39,528 bases of DNA, from NCBI GenBank assembly GCA_028820845.1, contig JAPPII010000027.1, positions 1 to 39,528 of the forward strand, read 5' to 3'. Positions 30,661 through 38,282 of the stretch are shown here, in pieces. The first letter of the stretch is position 1. Each line of letters begins with the position of its first letter. Origin of the DNA: Candidatus Poribacteria bacterium. GTDB taxonomy: Bacteria > Poribacteria > WGA-4E > WGA-3G. The notes beneath the pieces are model-generated. The model worked only from the letters and a program-made list of their open reading frames with translations. It ran no database searches and was not told where the DNA came from. The position numbers were made by a program, and so were the translations under genes.

Positions 30661-32376
30661 TTAGGCAGTTGCGTGAATTAAGCCCTGAATTCTTTTCAGG
30701 ATCGCCTTCGCTTCCGCCTCATCTTCGATGAATCCGGTGAGGAGTGCCTCTGCTTCTCTGACAGTGTGGTTTTTCAAAAAAGTTATCAAAAGTCCTTCTT
30801 CAACACGCTGAGAATAGAGAGGGTCGCCCATCAGAGAGCGTTCATAACGTTTGTTCATTCCCAATAGAATCGATTTGTATCTAAGGTGCTGTTGTTCTGA
30901 ATTCGATGTTTCGGTTTGAGCGGAAAAAACACTCAGGAGTCCGTTTGGACTGGCAAGCTGCCTTTTTTGACGGAGTTCTTCAAAGAATTGGACAATCCGC
31001 TGTGCGGTTTTATCCCATGTGAAGGAGAGTGCCCGTTCTCTCGCTTTTTGGGAAAGGTTTTCACGCATTTGACCGTCGTTCAATAATAGGTTAATTTTCT
31101 CCGAAAAATCTATCGGGCATGGATAACTCACCAGTGTTCCTATATCTTGATCAAAATTCTCAGCATCCGCAATTAAGCCTGCATCCCCAACGACCGAAGG
31201 CACGCCATCAAAATTGGGAACGATCGGTGGAACACCGCACGCCATCGCTTCAAGGACTGTCAAACCAAACGTCTCCTCACCTGACATTGAAAGAAAGCAG
31301 TAGACATCAAAGGCGTTGTAGACCATTGGTAACTTCTCGCGTGGATGGAAGCCTGCATAGACGAGATTGTTAGGCAACTCTCTTAAACCATACCTACCAA
31401 GGCTGGGTCCAGCAATTAAAAACAACAGATGTGGATTCAATTCAGCGAGTTTCAAATAGACAGAGGCACCTTTTTCAGACTGTACCCGTGAGAGATAACC
31501 GACCGTCGGTGTCGTCATAATTCGGTCATCTCCGACATATTCCGCGAGTTCTTTTTTCGCTTCTTGCTTATCCATTGGACAGAACAACGCCGAATCTACG
31601 CCGTTGGGTAGGGTTTTGAAGAAACTGGTATCCCAGACGTAATCTGAATAGAACTCTCGGACATAATCAGACGGGGCGGTGAAAGCGTCAAAATCTCGCA
31701 TTGCAGCGTAATGCCGCAGCATTGAGTTGATAGCGTTTCCACCGTGTCCGCGCGGCGCGTGGCACTGCACCAGCATCGGTGGGAGTTCTTTATGCTGGTA
31801 AAGCGGCAGCAGCCACGTCTCGTGGTCGCGATGTAGGGTCAGAATGCCGAAATAGGTTTCGTTGATTCTTCGGCTGAGCCTGCCGAAGTCATCTATGCTG
31901 ATATCAACTTCATAGACGTTATCGGCTAATTTTCGGTTTTGGTTGCCGGCAAAGTGGAGGTCTACATATTTCGTGAGATGTTGAAACATGTAGGAGAGTG
32001 CCATGTTGGTCCCGGCATATAATGTTTCAATATCAAAAAACGAGTCAATACTGATGTAGGGTATCGCAACAAGTAACTTTCGTCTTTCGCTTTCTAATGC
32101 GAGGGTTTCTGTGAGATTTTCACCCCGATTGAATAGCAGCCCTTCCTTTTCGAGTGCCTCGAACCTCTCGAATGCCTCAAGAATGTTGTCCTCTGTGTAA
32201 GAGGTTTTTAGCACTTGGGCAATTTCGTCGTTGGTTTGTGTTTCTGCGAGTTTTAGAATATCCGCCATCGCGGGAGAAAGTTCAACGACGCGTGCTTTCT
32301 CGGTATCTGCGGCATAAAGCATCCCCTCCTCTTGAAAAAGATGGAGTGGGTGTAAAGTTTTTGGGAAATTAAGCAA
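30661..32376 (-). CDS. GT4-type glycosyltransferase with N-terminal RRE/PqqD-like domain (first)
   Basis: 571 residues from a TTG at 32376; an in-frame stop lies just upstream, AAAGGT is about 11 nt before it, and the first ATG would cut into the N-terminal domain. Residues about 10-85 (HLFQEEGMLYAADTEKARVV, EIAQVLKTSYTEDNILEAFE, RFEALEKEGLLF) have the same RRE/PqqD-like pattern as the second enzyme. The catalytic part shows TVGYLSRVQSEKGASVYL, LPNGVDSALF and the intact E-x7-E (Glu368, Glu376) in GEETFGLTVLEAMACGVPPI. A retaining GT-B enzyme is expected. It lies between propeller copy 5 and the second glycosyltransferase. A gutted copy of the gene survives at 35786-36010. Confidence 0.87.
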   Translation of the reverse strand: MLNFPKTLHPLHLFQEEGMLYAADTEKARVVELSPAMADILKLAETQTNDEIAQVLKTSYTEDNILEAFERFEALEKEGLLFNRGENLTETLALESERRKLLVAIPYISIDSFFDIETLYAGTNMALSYMFQHLTKYVDLHFAGNQNRKLADNVYEVDISIDDFGRLSRRINETYFGILTLHRDHETWLLPLYQHKELPPMLVQCHAPRGHGGNAINSMLRHYAAMRDFDAFTAPSDYVREFYSDYVWDTSFFKTLPNGVDSALFCPMDKQEAKKELAEYVGDDRIMTTPTVGYLSRVQSEKGASVYLKLAELNPHLLFLIAGPSLGRYGLRELPNNLVYAGFHPREKLPMVYNAFDVYCFLSMSGEETFGLTVLEAMACGVPPIVPNFDGVPSVVGDAGLIADAENFDQDIGTLVSYPCPIDFSEKINLLLNDGQMRENLSQKARERALSFTWDKTAQRIVQFFEELRQKRQLASPNGLLSVFSAQTETSNSEQQHLRYKSILLGMNKRYERSLMGDPLYSQRVEEGLLITFLKNHTVREAEALLTGFIEDEAEAKAILKRIQGLIHATA

Positions 32377-32650
32377 TGTTTATCTTTTACCTTTCTGTGG
32401 AATTAAAATGTGTGATAAAAAATTCAATTATATAGTCGTAATTTTGAGGTCGAAAACGTGCATAAAATGCAAAATAATTTGAAAAATTTGGTTTTTTCAC
32501 TTAAAAATTGGCGAAAATTATTTGTAATTGTGAAAAAAATAAGATTATAGAGGAATTTTGGAACAAATCTATGGAAGTAGCGTTCAGGTCAGAAACATGC
32601 ATAACGCCGGGAAGGCGATTTCGAGACGGTTATATTCAAAGATGTCTAAA
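32377..32650. repeat. Duplicated upstream region of the first glycosyltransferase (copy A)
   Basis: The 277-bp gap holds no gene. From the glycosyltransferase start to the end of propeller copy 5 it aligns closely with 36011-36274. Shared blocks include AATTATATAGTCGTAATTTT, TTTGAAAAATTTGGTTTTTT and GCCGGGAAGGCGATTTC. Confidence 0.75.
32427..32453 (-). promoter_or_regulatory. Candidate promoter of the glycosyltransferase - peptide 6 transcript
   Basis: On the minus strand TCGACC, a 15-bp spacer, then TATAAT, with the -10 box 50 nt before the TTG start. The -10 box is kept exactly in the duplicated region at 36059-36064; the -35 box is CCGACC there. The short spacer makes this tentative. Confidence 0.4.
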
Positions 32651-32653
32651 ACA

Positions 32654-33643
32654 CTATCTCTTTTTGACTTCTGCCCATGTCGTGGTTAGTGGGTGTGGTT
32701 GTAGTGAAACGGATAACGCATACTCAGGATCGAACCAGTCCCCTCCAAAACTCCGTACATTATCCGTCAACTGCGTCCGAATGCCACTGTTCATGTTGAC
32801 TTTAAAGACTTGGAATTGCCCGTTAATTTCCTGTGTATAAAGAACTTCATCGCCACTTGGCGACAATGCTGGGTACTGTGCATAAGGTCCTCCTTGATCA
32901 ACAAGCTGCTGGAGATCGGTGCCATCGTAATTCGCAATGTAAATGGTTTGCTGGTCCACCCATTCCCCAGGTACCGGTTGGCCCGGCTCGAGGTCTGGCG
33001 GTAACGGATTGCTATTCCAAGCAAAAGCGATTTTATTCCCTGTCCCTGACCACGACGGATGAAATTGCCAATGCGTTGCTTTCCGGGGTAAGAGTCGTTT
33101 TTGCAATCGTGTGCGGATGTTAATAAACGCAATTCTACCTCCTACAGAGCAGGCTATTTGCGAGCCGTCCGGTGACCACGCGGGTTGGGACGGACCCACA
33201 GCAAATTCTTCTGGTTCTTGTTCCCCAAGGGTGGCAATGTGGATAATGAAGTTGAGAAGATTCCAGTTTATGTGTACATAAGCGATCTGTTTGCCATTGG
33301 GTGCCCATGTCGGATTTTCTCTATAGACTTCTTTTTCAAAAACGCGTTCAACGTCGGAACCATCCGGATCCATTAAGTAGAGGTCTCGAACACCATTACG
33401 ATCGGAGGCGAAAAGAATCTGCTCGCCGTTTGGAGACCAGACAGCTTGAAGATCATTTGCGGGGTGTTGTGTTAAGTTTATCTGTTCACTACCATCGGGA
33501 TTCATGATGTAGACCTCGTAATTGCCATCTCGCGCGGAAGTAAACACGATCTTGGGAGTCAGCGGTGCCTCTGCGCCAGCTGGGTCCATCCTTGCACATA
33601 ATAGCATCAGGCTGGTTAGAAAAAAAATGAGTAGGCATTTCAT
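32654..33643 (-). CDS. Secreted TolB/PD40-type beta-propeller (copy 5)
   Basis: 329 residues from the ATG at 33643, where the signal peptide begins (MKCLLIFFLTSLMLLCARM); the frame opens 30 codons upstream across a hairpin. Blades FTSARDGNYEVYIMNPDGSE, WSPNGEQILFAS, WAPNGKQIAYV, WSPDGSQIACS. Tail SLQPHPLTTTWAEVKKR, a variant of the family tail. It is the gene immediately upstream of the two glycosyltransferases and downstream of peptide gene 7. Confidence 0.88.
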   Translation of the reverse strand: MKCLLIFFLTSLMLLCARMDPAGAEAPLTPKIVFTSARDGNYEVYIMNPDGSEQINLTQHPANDLQAVWSPNGEQILFASDRNGVRDLYLMDPDGSDVERVFEKEVYRENPTWAPNGKQIAYVHINWNLLNFIIHIATLGEQEPEEFAVGPSQPAWSPDGSQIACSVGGRIAFINIRTRLQKRLLPRKATHWQFHPSWSGTGNKIAFAWNSNPLPPDLEPGQPVPGEWVDQQTIYIANYDGTDLQQLVDQGGPYAQYPALSPSGDEVLYTQEINGQFQVFKVNMNSGIRTQLTDNVRSFGGDWFDPEYALSVSLQPHPLTTTWAEVKKR

Positions 33644-33708
33644 AGGTGTATTTCCGATAATGAAAAAACGTAGATAATGAAAAAACGTAACAGACCCAGT
33701 ATGTAGGG

Positions 33709-33735
33709 GCGTGTGGTAGTAAAACCACCACACGC
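33709..33735 (-). promoter_or_regulatory. Hairpin between peptide gene 7 and propeller copy 5
   Basis: A perfect 9-bp stem GCGTGTGGT / ACCACACGC with a 9-nt loop. It corresponds to 28422-28450, where two inner pairs are lost, and to the GTGGCGG stems in other cassettes. Confidence 0.6.
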
Positions 33736-33787
33736 TGGAAAGCCAACAAGACTATGACGATCTAAGCCACAGTCTATATTGACATTG

Positions 33788-34027
33788 TTAATAACATGTA
33801 CCGACCCATCGGTTGTCGATAAAAACTTTGTCATTGCAGGTCTCAGGATCCACGCAGTGATCGTCGTTTTCGCATAACCCTCCTGCTTCGGCTGGCGTTC
33901 CGATGATTGCTTGCGCGAGTAGGATTCCACCGGTTGCAATACCGAGGGTCAACGGGGATTTTATTCCGGCTTTGCCTTCTTCGGACTGCATGAATTCGTG
34001 GATTTTACCGCGGAGATTTGTTTTCAT
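33788..34027 (-). CDS. Peptide gene 7: leader plus four-cysteine tail
   Basis: 79 residues. Leader LRGKIHEFMQSEEGKAGIK, PLTLGIATGGILLAQAIIG, TPAEA. Tail GLCENDDHCVDPETCNDKVF, then IDNRWVGTCY, with C-x5-C-x5-C-x13-C. The tail differs from peptides 5 and 6 almost everywhere except at the cysteines and the final GTC, while the leader is nearly unchanged. AAGGAGAG lies before the ATG and the hairpin is present. Upstream is an open glycosyltransferase remnant; downstream is propeller copy 5. Confidence 0.86.
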   Translation of the reverse strand: MKTNLRGKIHEFMQSEEGKAGIKSPLTLGIATGGILLAQAIIGTPAEAGGLCENDDHCVDPETCNDKVFIDNRWVGTCY

Positions 34028-34046
34028 TCAGGTTTCTCTCCTTTCT

Positions 34047-34065
34047 GCCGGTGCTCTACTCCGGC
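34047..34065 (-). promoter_or_regulatory. Pre-Shine-Dalgarno hairpin of peptide gene 7
   Basis: GCCGG and CCGGC pair around the loop AGTAGAGCA, directly before AGAAAGGAG. Confidence 0.7.
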
Positions 34066-34116
34066 GGGATTGAGTTCCCAACCCAAGTGCGTTAGGAAAA
34101 CCATTTCCAAGGCGAA

Positions 34117-34224
34117 TTATTTCGCTGCGAGAATTGAGCCTTTCCCTCGGAAATGCTTGAAAACACATTCAACTTCGGTAGGCGTATGCTGTTTGGACAA
34201 CATTTCTACCAAAGTGGTTTCAAG
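34117..34224 (-). pseudogene. Open 36-codon remnant of a glycosyltransferase 3' end
   Basis: It encodes LETTLVEMLSKQHTPTEVEC then VFKHFRGKGSILAAK and a stop. The match to the intact C-terminus at 28893 is close, with the ILAAK ending shared with the remnant at 35786. It begins 11 nt after the stop codon of propeller copy 4 and has no start. Confidence 0.75.
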
Positions 34225-34234
34225 GCTTTTATGT

Positions 34235-35245
34235 TTAAAACTTCTGTTGTTTCACTTGGCTCCACAGTATTGTTAGCAGCCGGGGTTGTGGAGAAACCGG
34301 CAACGCATATGCCGGGTCAAACCAGTTTCCAAGATGATGTCCAAAGCCAACATGTGTGAGTTGTATAGGCGGACCACCATTCAGTGCGATTTTGAATACT
34401 TGCCGACGAATGGGGAACACGGCATCAACGTCGTCTGCTTGAATATAAAGTAGTTCTTTTCCACTGGGTGACCATACTGGATCAACAGCTGCGGGACCCG
34501 CTTCATCAACAATTTGTTGTAAACTTGTGCCATTGTGGTTTACAACATAGATTGTCTCTTTTTGAAAATCCTCACGTCGAAGTTCAACTCGATTTACCCA
34601 CGAAAATGCTATCTTTTCGCCGCTTGGCGACCATGAAGGAGTGCGAACCCACGTTGGAGTTTTAGGAAAAGAGAGAAACGTCTGCTTTTTCGTTTGCACC
34701 CTTAATAAACTGATGCGTCTGGGTTTATCAAGTGCTCCGCTAAGAAACGCTATTTCTGTGCCATCTGGAGACCATGTAGATGAACGACCAATAGCCACCT
34801 GCTCTTCCTTTTTTCCGTCTATAGCTGCGATGTATAGGAACCGCTCACCATGATCAACTCGAGTGTAGGCGATCTGTTTTCCAGATGGAGACCAAGTTGG
34901 GTGCCTTCTATCCGCTGATTTTTCAAACACCTGTCGAACGTTTCCGCCATCAGTATCCATCAAATACAGATCCCAACTGTCCGAAAGTTGGTCGCGGTCC
35001 GACGCGAAAAGAATCTGTTCCCCAGTGGGAGAGAAAACTGGCGAAATATCGTCGGCTTTGTGCCGCGTGAGGTTTATCTGTTCGGTTCCATCCGGGTTCA
35101 TAATGTAGATGTCTCGATTGCCCTCCCGATTTGCCGCAAACACGATTTTAGCAGCTGTTGGGGCTTGGGCAGATACTAAACAAGTATTTATATTCAGCAA
35201 TGCGAGATGAAGAAAAAAAGATGGAAAACAAAACCAGTATTTCAT
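34235..35245 (-). CDS. Secreted TolB/PD40-type beta-propeller (copy 4)
   Basis: 336 residues; AAAGGGG precedes the ATG at 35245. Signal peptide MKYWFCFPSFFLHLALLNIN. Blades FAANREGNRDIYIMNPDGTE, FSPTGEQILFAS, WSPSGKQIAYT, WSPDGTEIAFLS, WSPSGEKIAFS. Tail SPQPRLLTILWSQVKQQKF, three residues longer than usual. It is intermediate between the copy 1/9 pair and the others. Peptide gene 8 lies 226 bp upstream; peptide gene 7 follows. Confidence 0.9.
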   Translation of the reverse strand: MKYWFCFPSFFLHLALLNINTCLVSAQAPTAAKIVFAANREGNRDIYIMNPDGTEQINLTRHKADDISPVFSPTGEQILFASDRDQLSDSWDLYLMDTDGGNVRQVFEKSADRRHPTWSPSGKQIAYTRVDHGERFLYIAAIDGKKEEQVAIGRSSTWSPDGTEIAFLSGALDKPRRISLLRVQTKKQTFLSFPKTPTWVRTPSWSPSGEKIAFSWVNRVELRREDFQKETIYVVNHNGTSLQQIVDEAGPAAVDPVWSPSGKELLYIQADDVDAVFPIRRQVFKIALNGGPPIQLTHVGFGHHLGNWFDPAYALPVSPQPRLLTILWSQVKQQKF

Positions 35246-35471
35246 GAGAAACCCCTTTAAAAGTAAAAACGGTTCAACTCCAAACTCGCTCTACTTTAAC
35301 TGTATCGACGACCTTGTTCAAACAATATGTTATTTTTTTCTTAAAATTTAGTAGATTACCTATGTTTCAGCAGATGTCTTTAAATCTTTTTGAAGCAAAA
35401 AGATTGGAGTCTGGAATGCTGGAGGCGCGAAAAAGTGAAGACTACCACGCCCCAGCAAGTACTATAGTTTC

Positions 35472-35696
35472 TTAGCCGCTTACGCAAGTTCCATCTGGAT
35501 GGCAAAGATTAGGCCAATTTTTGCAATCTTCGTCATCGTCACATGGTTGTGCTGCAGCGTCCTGAATTCCAAAAATTGCCTGTGCGAGGAGGATACTGCC
35601 AGTCGCCATACCAAGCGTCAAAGGACCTTTGACCCCCACGCGACCTTCCTCGGATGCCATAAAGTCGCGGATTTTACCACGAAGGTTTGTTTTCAT
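35472..35696 (-). CDS. Peptide gene 8: leader plus four-cysteine tail
   Basis: 74 residues from the ATG at 35696 (Shine-Dalgarno AAAGGAG; the longer open frame to 35750 covers the hairpin). Leader LRGKIRDFMASEEGRVGVK, PLTLGMATGSILLAQAIFG, then IQDAAA instead of GTP.A.A. Tail QPCDDDEDCKNWPNLCHPDG then TC: C-x5-C-x6-C-x5-C. It follows a gutted glycosyltransferase and precedes propeller copy 4. Confidence 0.87.
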   Translation of the reverse strand: MKTNLRGKIRDFMASEEGRVGVKGPLTLGMATGSILLAQAIFGIQDAAAQPCDDDEDCKNWPNLCHPDGTCVSG

Positions 35697-35715
35697 CTCA
35701 GTTTTTCTCCTTTCT

Positions 35716-35734
35716 GCCGGTGCTCTGTTCCGAC
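35716..35734 (-). promoter_or_regulatory. Pre-Shine-Dalgarno hairpin of peptide gene 8
   Basis: GUCGG and CCGGC pair with one G-U wobble around AACAGAGCA, directly before AGAAAGGAG. Confidence 0.65.
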
Positions 35735-35785
35735 GGGATTGAGTTCCCAACCCAAGTGCGTTAGGAAAACCATTTCCAAGGCGAA

Positions 35786-36010
35786 TTACTTCGCTGCGAG
35801 AATTGAGCCTTTCCCTTGGAAATGCTTGAAAACGTATTCAACTTCGGTAGGCGTATGATATTCTACCAACATCTCTGCCGAAGTGGTTTCAAGGGGGTTA
35901 TGTCTGAAACACCATTTCTTTTTTGACGCTTGTTTTCTCAATATCTGGGGCATAAGACACCCGTTTCTCAAAGAGATAGAGGCGTATAAAGTTTTTGGAA
36001 AATCAAGCGA
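35786..36010 (-). pseudogene. Gutted glycosyltransferase: start region joined to C-terminus
   Basis: The 5' part (36010 down to about 35930) matches the first 25 or so codons of the gene at 30661-32376 with its TTG start changed to TCG. The 3' part (about 35900-35786) matches the last 35 codons of the gene at 28893-30548 (ETTSAEMLVEYHTPTEVEYV...). About 1.6 kb or more between them is gone. It lies exactly where the two intact glycosyltransferases lie in the neighbouring unit: propeller - glycosyltransferase - peptide. Confidence 0.75.
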
Positions 36011-36274
36011 TGTTTGCCTATTCTTTTTTTTGAATTAAAGTGTATGATAGAAAGTCCAATTATATAGTCGTAATTTTGAGGTCGGAAACGTGCATAAAAT
36101 GAAAAATAATTTGAAAAATTTGGTTTTTTCACTCAAAAATTGACAAAATTGTTTGTAATTGTGGAAAAATAAGATTATAGGGGAATTTTAAAGAATCTAT
36201 GGAAGGAAGTAGAGTTTAGGTCAGAAAGCAGGCATAACGCCGGGAAGGCGATTTCAGGACGGCTATATTCAAAA
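36011..36274. repeat. Duplicated upstream region of the first glycosyltransferase (copy B)
   Basis: It aligns with 32377-32650 along its whole length, including the candidate -10 box (36059-36064) and the GCCGGGAAGGCGATTTC block next to the propeller stop codon. Together with 35786-36010 it fills the 580-bp stretch without an intact gene. Confidence 0.75.
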
Positions 36275-36276
36275 TG

Positions 36277-37257
36277 TTATTTCTTTTTTAATTCACCCCA
36301 CAGCATTGTTAACATTGTCATGTTTGGCTGAACGGGTAGTGCCTCTGGGTCAAACCAATCCGCTTGGATATTATGTCCATGTTGTGTGAGTTGTTTCGGT
36401 TTTCCGCCGTGCAAAGCTGTTGTGAAAAGTTGAAATCGACCTCCTTCTACCTGTTTCCCAATAACTTTCGCGCCGACTCTTTGCTCATAAAGGAGTGCAT
36501 CTCCCTGCGGAGACCAAACAGGACCCAGAAACTCTAGCTTCGTTCTCTTAACGATTTGCCGGACATCTGTGCCATCCCGATTGACGATGTAGAGAACCGC
36601 CGTTTTGAATTCACCAAAATCTATATCCCACTCACGACCGGAGAAGACAAGCATCTTTCCCGATGGCGACCAGTCCGGATGCTTCATAAACATTCGGTCA
36701 CCTTGGATGGGTTTCCTCGGAGGCGGAGCCTGTGGTGTGAGAATAGCAATTCGATTATCTCCAGTCCCAATAAAGGCAAGTTCGTTTCTACGAGGTGCCC
36801 ATGCTGGATCTATCCCCCCTGCGACGCGCACCTCCGTTTTTGTATCCATTGTCGCGATATAGATAGCCAATCCGTCACGCTCCCACCGTTCATAAGCGAT
36901 CTGTTTTCCATCGGCAGACCATGTCGGATCCTCTCTGCGAGCACTTTTTGAGAACACGCGTCTTTCACTTTTCCCATCTGCCTCCATAAGATAAAGGTCG
37001 GGAATCCCATGACGATTAGAAACAAAAAGTATCTGTTCTCCTGTTGGGGACCAAGCAGGATAGAGATCGTCCGCAGGATTGTGGGTCAACCTCACCTGTT
37101 GGCTTCCGTCCAGACTCATGGTATAAATCTCTTTGTTGCCATCCCTGGTGGACGTAAACACGATTTTGGCGGTTTTCGGGGCTTTTGCGAAAACTGGAAA
37201 AATCCCTGTATTTAGCACCAAGAGAATTACAAAAACTAACAACTGTATCGTTTTCAT
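36277..37257 (-). CDS. Secreted TolB/PD40-type beta-propeller (copy 3)
   Basis: 326 residues from the ATG at 37257; the ribosome site is weak. Signal peptide MKTIQLLVFVILLVLNTGIF. Blades FTSTRDGNKEIYTMSLDGSQ, WSPTGEQILFVS, WSADGKQIAYE, WAPRRNELAFI, WSPSGKMLVFS. Tail PNMTMLTMLWGELKKK, with the SPQP element changed to VQPN. It precedes the gutted glycosyltransferase and so mirrors propeller copy 5 in the intact unit. Confidence 0.88.
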   Translation of the reverse strand: MKTIQLLVFVILLVLNTGIFPVFAKAPKTAKIVFTSTRDGNKEIYTMSLDGSQQVRLTHNPADDLYPAWSPTGEQILFVSNRHGIPDLYLMEADGKSERRVFSKSARREDPTWSADGKQIAYERWERDGLAIYIATMDTKTEVRVAGGIDPAWAPRRNELAFIGTGDNRIAILTPQAPPPRKPIQGDRMFMKHPDWSPSGKMLVFSGREWDIDFGEFKTAVLYIVNRDGTDVRQIVKRTKLEFLGPVWSPQGDALLYEQRVGAKVIGKQVEGGRFQLFTTALHGGKPKQLTQHGHNIQADWFDPEALPVQPNMTMLTMLWGELKKK

Positions 37258-37307
37258 ATTGCATACTTTTAGATGACTGTGTAAGTTACACCGTAGTTTC
37301 TGAGTCC

Positions 37308-38282
37308 TTATTCCTGCTTAATTTTTCCCCACAGGGTTGTCATTTTCTCCGCACTCGGTGAAACAGCGAAGAATAGTTCAGGGACCCACGTTGGATTTCT
37401 ACCGCCTGACGGATGCGTCGTTAGTTGACGCGGTTCTCCACCTGTCGCATCTATCAGATAAATATCCCTTTTAGCAGCCCCTTTTACAGGCGCGCCTGAA
37501 GTGTAGACGATCCATCGTCCGTTCGGAGACCAAGCAGGATCTCCATGCCAATTGACACCACGCGTTAATTGACGAATATCATCTCCATCCCCACGCATAA
37601 CATAAATGTGGCTGGTCCACGCACCGCTTGAGGCAGGAAATGCAATCTTGTCTCCTGTGGGAGACCATGTTGGACCTGACCGAAGGGCTTTTGGGAGTTG
37701 ACGCATTTGTCTCCCAGCGGCAGCGACGACATAGATACGAGGGTCCGGGTTGCCCTCTTGCTGGCTAACCGAAAAGAAAGCGATCCATTGACCGTCGGGT
37801 GACCATGCGGGTGCGAAACTGTCTCTATCGCGTAGGGGAGTCAGGAGTTGCGGGTTGCCGCCTTTAGCATTAATTTTGTAAATCTCATAACTGGTACGTC
37901 GGTTGGAAATAAAGGCAATCCATTTCCCATCAGGTGACCAGGCAGGAGATGTGTCTTCGCTAAGGTTGTGGGTCAGTCGTCTGCGTGCATGTGTTTCCAA
38001 ATCCAACACATAGATATCTGAATTTCTCTTATGATAGGCAGCGTAAGCCATAAAACGGCCATCAGGGGAAAAGGTGGGATTGAACTCACCTATGTCAGGA
38101 GTGTTCGTCAAGTTCTGGAGATTCTGCCCATTGATATCTATCATATAGATATCACGGTTTTCTCCTCTATAGGACGAAAATGCGATATATCCAACGTCCG
38201 CGGCGACTATGCTTAGGGACAGGAACATCATATTGAGAAACCATATCGTGCCTAATAGAGTATATTTGAACAGGCGTTTCAT
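37308..38282 (-). CDS. Secreted TolB/PD40-type beta-propeller (copy 2, divergent)
   Basis: 324 residues from the ATG at 38282 with GGGAG at about 7 nt (a TTG lies one codon before). Signal peptide LGTIWFLNMMFLSLSIVAA. Regular PD40 blades (FSPDGRFMAYAA, WSPDGKWIAFIS, WSPDGQWIAFFS, WSPTGDKIAFP, WSPNGRWIVYTS). It is the most regular and most TolB-like copy, and lacks the DWFDPAYALPV stretch of the others, but still ends SPSAEKMTTLWGKIKQE. No peptide gene is adjacent; it lies 50 bp upstream of copy 3 and may be co-transcribed. Confidence 0.9.
   Translation of the reverse strand: MKRLFKYTLLGTIWFLNMMFLSLSIVAADVGYIAFSSYRGENRDIYMIDINGQNLQNLTNTPDIGEFNPTFSPDGRFMAYAAYHKRNSDIYVLDLETHARRRLTHNLSEDTSPAWSPDGKWIAFISNRRTSYEIYKINAKGGNPQLLTPLRDRDSFAPAWSPDGQWIAFFSVSQQEGNPDPRIYVVAAAGRQMRQLPKALRSGPTWSPTGDKIAFPASSGAWTSHIYVMRGDGDDIRQLTRGVNWHGDPAWSPNGRWIVYTSGAPVKGAAKRDIYLIDATGGEPRQLTTHPSGGRNPTWVPELFFAVSPSAEKMTTLWGKIKQE

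Noticed and set aside
14730-35696. Lanthipeptide, sactipeptide or lasso peptide cluster
   Set aside because: No LanB/C/M, radical SAM or lasso-type cyclase/protease gene is present in the window; only glycosyltransferases, a methyltransferase and a prepilin peptidase are near.
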